Source of the DNA: Tetmemena sp. SeJ-2015
Taxonomy: Eukaryota; Ciliophora; Spirotrichea; Sporadotrichida; Oxytrichidae
Reading direction: 5' to 3'
Assembly (NCBI GenBank): GCA_027382625.1
Contig: JAJKFJ010021011.1
Coordinates: 62,001-126,000 of the forward strand
DNA: 64,000 bases
Shown: in pieces, positions 59,006 to 64,000 of the stretch
How positions within the stretch are numbered: position 1 is the stretch's first letter
Layout of the letters: the number at the start of each line of letters is the position of its first letter
Translations under genes and position numbers: made by a program
Notes under the pieces: generated by a model
What the model saw: the letters and a program-made list of their open reading frames with translations, nothing else
Database searches by the model: none
What the model was told of the DNA's origin: nothing

Positions 59006-59737
59006 TGAGGAAGTCGGTGCAAGGAACTCTACTTTTTAAGGATAAAATTTTAGTAGAGTTTTAAAAGAAAATCGGGGGTAAGGGGCTATAAAATAAAGGG
59101 GGGAGGGGGGGGGTTTGAGGATCCGGGGGCCTTTGGCCCAAAGGTCGGGAATTAGAATAATTTAAATTTGGGGCCCAATTCACGAAATCATAAAAAATTT
59201 TAAAAATTTACGCAATTAAAAATAATAATCCAAAAAACCCCTATCCGAAAATCCTATAATTCATTTTAATTTGACATCCGAAAAAGATAAAAAATTTTTC
59301 CCGAAACCAAAAAATTTAACATGGGAAACTGAAATGGGGGGAAAGAAAAGGGGGGGAATGGATCGATAGAAGGGGCTTCCCGCCGGGGGTGGTGGGGAAA
59401 AGTCAAAAGGGGCCCCATCATCAAAAATAAAATGTAAGACCTCCATTTACCGAATTTGAAAAATTTCAGTTAAAAGTATAAATAATCAGAAATTTTTAAA
59501 AAAAAAAGTTTAATAATTAATAAGGGGTTGGGGGTTATTTTAATTTTTCCCTTTTTTTTTATGATTGACGATTTTCTTTTTAAAATTCTTTTACTAAAGT
59601 AAAATAATCAAGAAGTTATCCAACCCGAAAAACCCCCGGGGGCTATATTTTTGAATAATAAATAATTATAAAGTTAAATTTACTAACCCCCCAATCCCCA
59701 ATATTTGAAGGAAAGGGTTAAAAATCTTTTATTATTG
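59006..59737. other. Poor-quality consensus, possible degraded coding
   Basis: Repeated G/C homopolymer runs (gggaggggggggg near 59100) make the reading frame unreliable. No gene can be supported. Confidence 0.5.
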
Positions 59738-60168
59738 GTAGTAATAGCATTGGAAATTTTGCGAATTTTTTTTTTAATACAAGTACGTTGACTGGCGGTT
59801 GCCTCTAAAAATGATCATTTTCCTGCTTGGCTACTCAAATTTCGTGGCAGTTGACTTTTTTTGGGGGTTCAAATCTCTGTGAACTATATTTTAAAAAAAA
59901 CCGGTATTCAATTTTAAAAATACACTATAATTAAATTTATCAAGCGCCATTTAAAATCATTTGATAATGGGCTAATGGGGGCTAAATCGACTAATTGACT
60001 AAAAAAGACCCCCAAATTTGTAAGAATCTAGAGTTTAGATTTTTGATTGCTAAGAAAAATTTTTGGTTTGACTAGTTTACGAAAAATAAGGCGTAAAAAA
60101 TTAAATCAATTAGGGGGCCGGGTTTTTGGGGCAAGAAAAAATGGAATTAATTTATTAGTGCGTGAATT
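59738..60168 (+). repeat. Left arm of terminal inverted repeat
   Basis: Pairs with 61705-62150. Matched landmarks are TACAAGTAC..TTGACTGG at the outer part, AATTTGTAAGAATCT in the middle, GACTAGTT, and the 26-base inner end starting GGAATTAATTTATTAGTGCG. Confidence 0.75.
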
Positions 60169-60229
60169 TTAAAATTTTAAACTTTAAAAAATAACTTATA
60201 AGCTTAAATTTGCAAATTTTACGCTCTGC

Positions 60230-61618
60230 TTTTTATCCAAAAGAATCAGACAAAATGCCCTTCATCCACTTTGTCAAAATCCCAAAGGGGTTAGTTTCCG
60301 CAAGCTCTTTTTGTCTTGGCCACCTTGGCCATGGGAAAGGCCCTTTTCCCAGATCAATTTTTACCCCAAAATATTATGCCAGCTCATCTGCGGCAAACGG
60401 GAATTTTTTGGCTACGTTCCTGCGGGGCCTGCCCCCTTTTCACAAATTTTTACCCCGGGGCCCGGAATTTCTCCTCGATCTAACTCATCCATTTTCTTCA
60501 GTGGCGTCTTATTTGATGTCACCATAACAGAGCAGTTCAAGTATCTTTTATCTGCGTCTCCATGCTTCACATTGACCACAAACCCTTTCCCCTCAAGGAA
60601 TCTCTTCATCTTCGCTAACCCTTTGTGTCCGAAGAAGACAGGAGAGTTCACTTCATCCAGGATGACCAAAGTAGGGGGTAAGTCAGTCTTTCTCTGATCT
60701 AAAGCAAAGCTTTCGGCAACTTCCTCCAATATTTTAGACGAGAAGATTTTTGCCATCAGGCCTGCCAAAGTACTTTTACCGGTGCCGTTTTCTCCATGCA
60801 GCCAAATACAAATTAATTTATGAATTGCTCTTTTTGGCGATCACATCATTCATAGCGTCTAGAGCCTCCTGCAGCTTGTACTCCTGTTGAACAATTTCAG
60901 CCGAAATCGAGCTGCCTTATTTATCTTTGCCAAGACTAATCTCATTCTCTCTAGATAGGGGAAAAAGCTCCTTGATGTGAGACAGGTTTTTTCTCTGGTA
61001 TCGCGCCCGCGTTCCTGTAGAGCTTGAATAAGGTCTCCAGCTTTTTCTTTCGATCCGTGAGCATCTCGCACATCACAGCATTGTCTTAGTTCTGATTGAA
61101 GAGATCCTGGAAGCTCTGCACTTTGCCTGATCTGATGAGCTCGATCACCTTCTAGACGACTGGGTCTCCCTCCTTCAGCTCTTCATCAAGCTTCACTCTT
61201 CCCGGAATACTTTGCTCAGTGGGGCTGATTTTGAGGGCCTCTAGCAATCTTTGGAGCGATCCTGTGTAAATGCTGACGGGCCTGTTTTATTTTATGGCCT
61301 GGGTGAGATTGCTCCGTCTGATCGCCTTTGATTCCAAGCCGGACTTGTCCAGGAACTGTTTGCCGCAGTAATTGGGGTTATTGAAGTACTGCTTGTTGCG
61401 GCCAAATGTGTTCGCCCGAAGGAATATTGCCATATACTGCGCCTAGTCCTTCTGGGTCTCAAAGACGGACACCTCCTCAACGTCAGGAAATCTCTTCTGC
61501 AAGTCCCGCTCCACCTTGGCGGCCTGATCTCCTGAAATGCCTACGGTGAGTGCCAAGAAGAATGCTTTCCGCATAAATGAGCTGCCTTTGTCTTCCCCAA
61601 AGAAGAGTTGCGCGATTC
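60230..61618 (-). CDS. Rep-like protein with superfamily-3 helicase domain
   Basis: Minus strand; earliest supported residues near 61618, internal Met at 61574. N-terminal ~210 residues include FFLALTV, QYMAIFLRAN and NPNYCGKQF. Their order resembles HUH-endonuclease motifs I, II and III of rolling-circle Reps, but the two His of motif II are absent (Gln-Tyr-Met). The helicase domain has Walker A GENGTGKST (about 60769-60796), Walker B VILDEVN (about 60650) and motif C VMVTSNKTP (about 60510-60533), the SF3 set. TAG and TAA occur as Gln codons, so the gene is adapted to or tolerates the host code. Frame changes occur near 60995, 60830 and 60435; the last lies in poor consensus. SF3 helicases unwind DNA during replication of viruses and plasmids. 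The helicase call is firm, the nuclease tentative. Confidence 0.72.
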
Positions 61619-61704
61619 CCTTGGGTTTTAAAAATTAAAAAAAGTTTAATCAAAAAGGGGTATTCTTTTAAGATATCTCTAAATATTCAACCTGGGTTAA
61701 GTTT

Positions 61705-62150
61705 AATTCACGCACTAATAAATTAATTCCATTTCCCTTTTGCCCAAAAAAAGGACCCCAATTGGGCTAAATTTTTTCGCCCCTTTTTTTATCGAACTAG
61801 TCTACCAATGTCTTAGGGAATCCCAAATCTTTAAAATCTCAGATTCTTACAAATTAGTCCCCTTTTCAATTGTCGATTTTGTCCATTAGTCCATTAGTCA
61901 AATGAAATTTTTAAAAAGGGGCTTGATAAAATTTAATTATTGTGTACTTTTAATTTAATACCCCGGGGTTTTAAATTTAAAAATGGGTTTACCCGAGATT
62001 TGAAACCAGAAAAGTCAAATGCCCGCATTTGGGGTAGCCACAGCAAAAGGGAAAAATAAACATGTAGAGGCCCAAACCCCCAGTCAAAAGTACTTGTAAA
62101 TTTAAAAAAAAAAATTTGCCCCAAATCAATGCGATACTACAATAAATTTA
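61705..62150 (-). repeat. Right arm of terminal inverted repeat
   Basis: Inverted copy of 59738-60168. It holds a direct tandem repeat of CCATTAGT at 61883-61898, mirrored by spaced CTAATG/CTAATT units in the left arm (about 59966-60000). Confidence 0.75.
61883..61898 (+). repeat. Tandem octamer (iteron-like)
   Basis: CCATTAGT occurs twice in a row; related units recur in the left arm. Short iterated motifs near an origin are the usual binding sites of Rep proteins, so an origin function is suggested by context only. Confidence 0.4.
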
Positions 62151-63305
62151 AAATTTTTTTTAATTTATGAGATGTGGAGCCCCTTTTTTGGTATTATTTA
62201 TCAAAATAAAAATATTATAATGCCTATAAATTTAGATTATATAGTGATTTTAAAAAAACCCTATTTACCAAAATCAAAAAATTTGAGAAAAAGTTTTTTT
62301 TTAAAATTTTTTAAAAAAATCCCATCAAAATGAAGTAGCATGAGCTCTCTTTTAACAAAGTCGGAAGCTATAGAGAGCTGCTTCTAATTGATATTAATAA
62401 ATCATTCGTTCTATATTTTTATCAAAAATAAATTACTCGTCTTATTTATCTTAAATATCCCTGAGTATGTTTAAAATTAATATTTAATCTACTTGATAAG
62501 CTTATCAAAAAAATATTCTACTTTATCTTTTATTTATTTTAAAAATATTTTTATATTAAATTGCAAAAATTATTTTTGGTTTAAAACTTTAAAATTTTAA
62601 TTAAAAATAGCTTTAAATTCTATTTAACATTTTAAAATTGAAATTTGATTTTTGATAGAATTTAAATAAAAAATATTATAAAAGCATTATATCCCCAAAA
62701 TCAGATTATTTTTAATGAATTATATATAAAAAAAATTAACTTTAATTTTACTAAGGGAAACAAAATTTTTTTTCTATTTTATAATAAAAATAAAATTCTT
62801 CTTTTAGATAAATTTAAGTGATATAAACCTAACTTCGCTAGTTGATCCTCTTCGTTCTAATGTGATAGATCACTCCAAATATACATAGAATATTTCTAGC
62901 ACTCTCTAGTTATCTAATGCTTAATTCATTCACTTCAAGTTCCTATACTATCTCTTCATAACCTAATTCCTATCTCATCATCTCACTATTCTAGAGATTC
63001 ATATAAACTATTTATGAATCAACTAAATTGAACTTTAGGAGACATTAAAATTTTCTTAATATAAAGTATAGTTGTCTTTAAAATCTTTAGCTATCTCTAA
63101 CTAGGTCAGAGGGTAGATCACGACAGAATTAAAGCTCAATAAGGCTTGTAAGTTCTGTCTGCTCTGTTACTCGGACCTTGTTTTTGCTCGCTCTTAATTT
63201 GCCCGAATTCACTCTTGATTTAAGAAGAAACCGAATTCTACTGCTTTTCTTGCGAGCTTCTACTTGCTGGTCTGTCTTTTCCGAACTCAAAATTTTCAAA
63301 GTATA
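62151..63305. other. Non-coding AT-rich region
   Basis: 62.15-62.8 kb is almost pure A/T. 62.8-63.1 kb has a protein-like minus frame, but it contains at least five TGA codons, so it is not supported as a gene. Confidence 0.5.
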
Positions 63306-64000
63306 TCATTCTAAAAGGCTTGATTTGAAATTTTCTCCACTGCCTAGAACATATCTTCTAGGCTGATCCTGTGACTCTGATTAGTCAAGAATATTCGAGA
63401 CCTCTGCTTTGTCTTATAAATTCTAAGCCTTCTTGCTTTGCTGATATTACTAAGAAGACTCAATATTTTGGGAGGGAGGTCTCTTCTATTTATGTTGGTG
63501 ATTATGATGACTTTGGTTGCTTTGGAAATTCTGGGGATATGGATATTACTACTGCTACTACTACTATGACATCATATTTTGACCATGGTGGTGGGTTGGG
63601 GCGCCAAAGGGATTGTACTTGCTCACGTATGTCTGCGACTGATTAGACTGTTGAACTTGCTAGTTCGCAAACTTTTCTCATCATACAAACTATGAAAGAT
63701 AAGAATGCAAGTGCAAAAATATTCTCTGGATTGATCGGTTGAGAATTATCTTTTCTCTACTCTTTAATTTATTGAGATGTTCAATTCTAGATCGCTCTTG
63801 AGATTGAAACTCAAATCATCCTAAGGCTATTGTGAGAGAAATTGATGCTCAAAATATCTATATTGAAAAAAATAAGTATAATAAGGAGTCTTCAGAGATG
63901 CAGAACTGTTTTAAGATTTTTCAATGGCAACATTTTCTGTTGAAACTCCCGACTTATTAATAGCATCGCTACTAAGTGCAAAATTCAACTCAACTGGTAA
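63306..64000 (-). CDS. Gln/Asn/His-rich protein, 5' part outside the window
   Basis: Minus strand, entering at the right edge: LPVELNFALSSDAINKSGVS, YFEHQFLSQQPQDDLSFNLK, SDLELNISINQRVEKRQFST. A frame change near 63.66-63.73 kb (probably an IES) leads to QVQQSNQSQTYVSKYNPFGA, then THHHGQNMMS and seven Gln written mostly as TAG. The end is QSESQDQPRRYVLGSGENFK and SSLLE, TGA 63306-63308. Low-complexity prion-like composition; possibly an RNA-binding or phase-separating protein (inference only). The TAG-encoded poly-Gln is direct evidence of the reassigned code. Confidence 0.65.

Larger units (their letters stand above)
59738..62150. mobile_element. Inverted-repeat element carrying a Rep/SF3-helicase gene
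   Basis: About 2.4 kb. Two arms of ~0.4 kb are inverted copies (59738-60168 and 61705-62150). They meet the unique centre with an identical 26-base end (60143-60168 against 61705-61730). The centre encodes one minus-strand protein with an SF3 helicase domain. Base composition of the central gene is much richer in G+C than the surroundings. Long terminal inverted repeats plus a replication helicase is the build of a linear self-replicating element, an integrated single-stranded-DNA-virus-like genome, or a transposon. Which one is inference; no transposase was seen. Outer ends and any target duplication could not be fixed because the arms have poor consensus. Confidence 0.65.

Noticed and set aside
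62820..63060. Protein-like minus frame before the right-edge gene
   Set aside because: At least five TGA codons interrupt it, and the right-edge gene already ends at TGA 63306-63308.
1..64000. Telomere (C4A4/G4T4) tracts
   Set aside because: Only isolated ccccaaaa octamers occur (for example 60364 and 62690), never tandem, so no telomere or fragmentation site is supported.

Overview
This window looks like micronuclear (germline) DNA of a spirotrich/hypotrich ciliate. Three kinds of evidence support this. (1) Recognisable proteins can be read only if TAA and TAG encode glutamine and TGA is the stop; even a poly-Gln tract at the right edge is written mostly with TAG. (2) Coding blocks are split by short AT-rich inserts flanked by 3-8 bp direct repeats. 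Removing an insert plus one repeat copy restores the family sequence in frame, which is the MDS / pointer / IES layout of hypotrich germline genes. (3) True GT-AG introns occur as well. No C4A4 telomere tracts are present. The species cannot be named from sequence alone.

Layout. 0-2.4 kb: the end of an acidic unknown gene and a DMC1/RAD51 recombinase gene. 2.5-12.9 kb, minus strand: a coiled-coil NPF-containing protein, a long HEAT/TOG-array protein and a Gln-rich protein. 13.1-26.7 kb: six tandem glutathione S-transferase paralogues with IESs at shared sites. The fourth is split by a ~4.8 kb insert carrying one ~1,580-codon reading frame of unknown function (17.5-22.3 kb). 27.1-31.4 kb: two PDI/thioredoxin-fold secretory proteins, minus strand. 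31.6-35.5 kb: a B-box-like/Kelch protein. 35.85-36.5 kb: a coiled-coil protein. 36.85-38.5 kb: a protein kinase, plus strand.

38.5-58.8 kb is very AT-rich and gene-poor. It holds fragmented coding segments: a MORN-type protein, a second kinase with a long insert, another MORN-type protein, a chain of unknown segments at 52-56 kb, and an inverted pair of paralogous segments at 56.4-57.0 kb. 59.7-62.15 kb is an element with ~0.4 kb terminal inverted repeats surrounding a minus-strand gene with a superfamily-3 helicase domain (Rep-like). 63.3-64.0 kb is the C-terminal part of a Gln-rich gene. A dispersed repeat of ~0.4 kb has four copies.

Sequence quality is uneven. Parts of 19.5-20.4, 57.1-57.7, 59.0-60.5 and 61.6-62.3 kb show inflated homopolymers and lost frame, and scattered 1-base insertions elsewhere look like uncorrected long-read errors. 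Frameshifts in those places should not be taken as biology without resequencing.

The genes do not form a single pathway: hypotrich germline loci place unrelated future nanochromosomes side by side. The strongest candidates for something undescribed are the inverted-repeat SF3-helicase element, the giant orphan reading frame inside a GST gene, and the position-conserved, pointer-shifting IESs across the GST paralogues.
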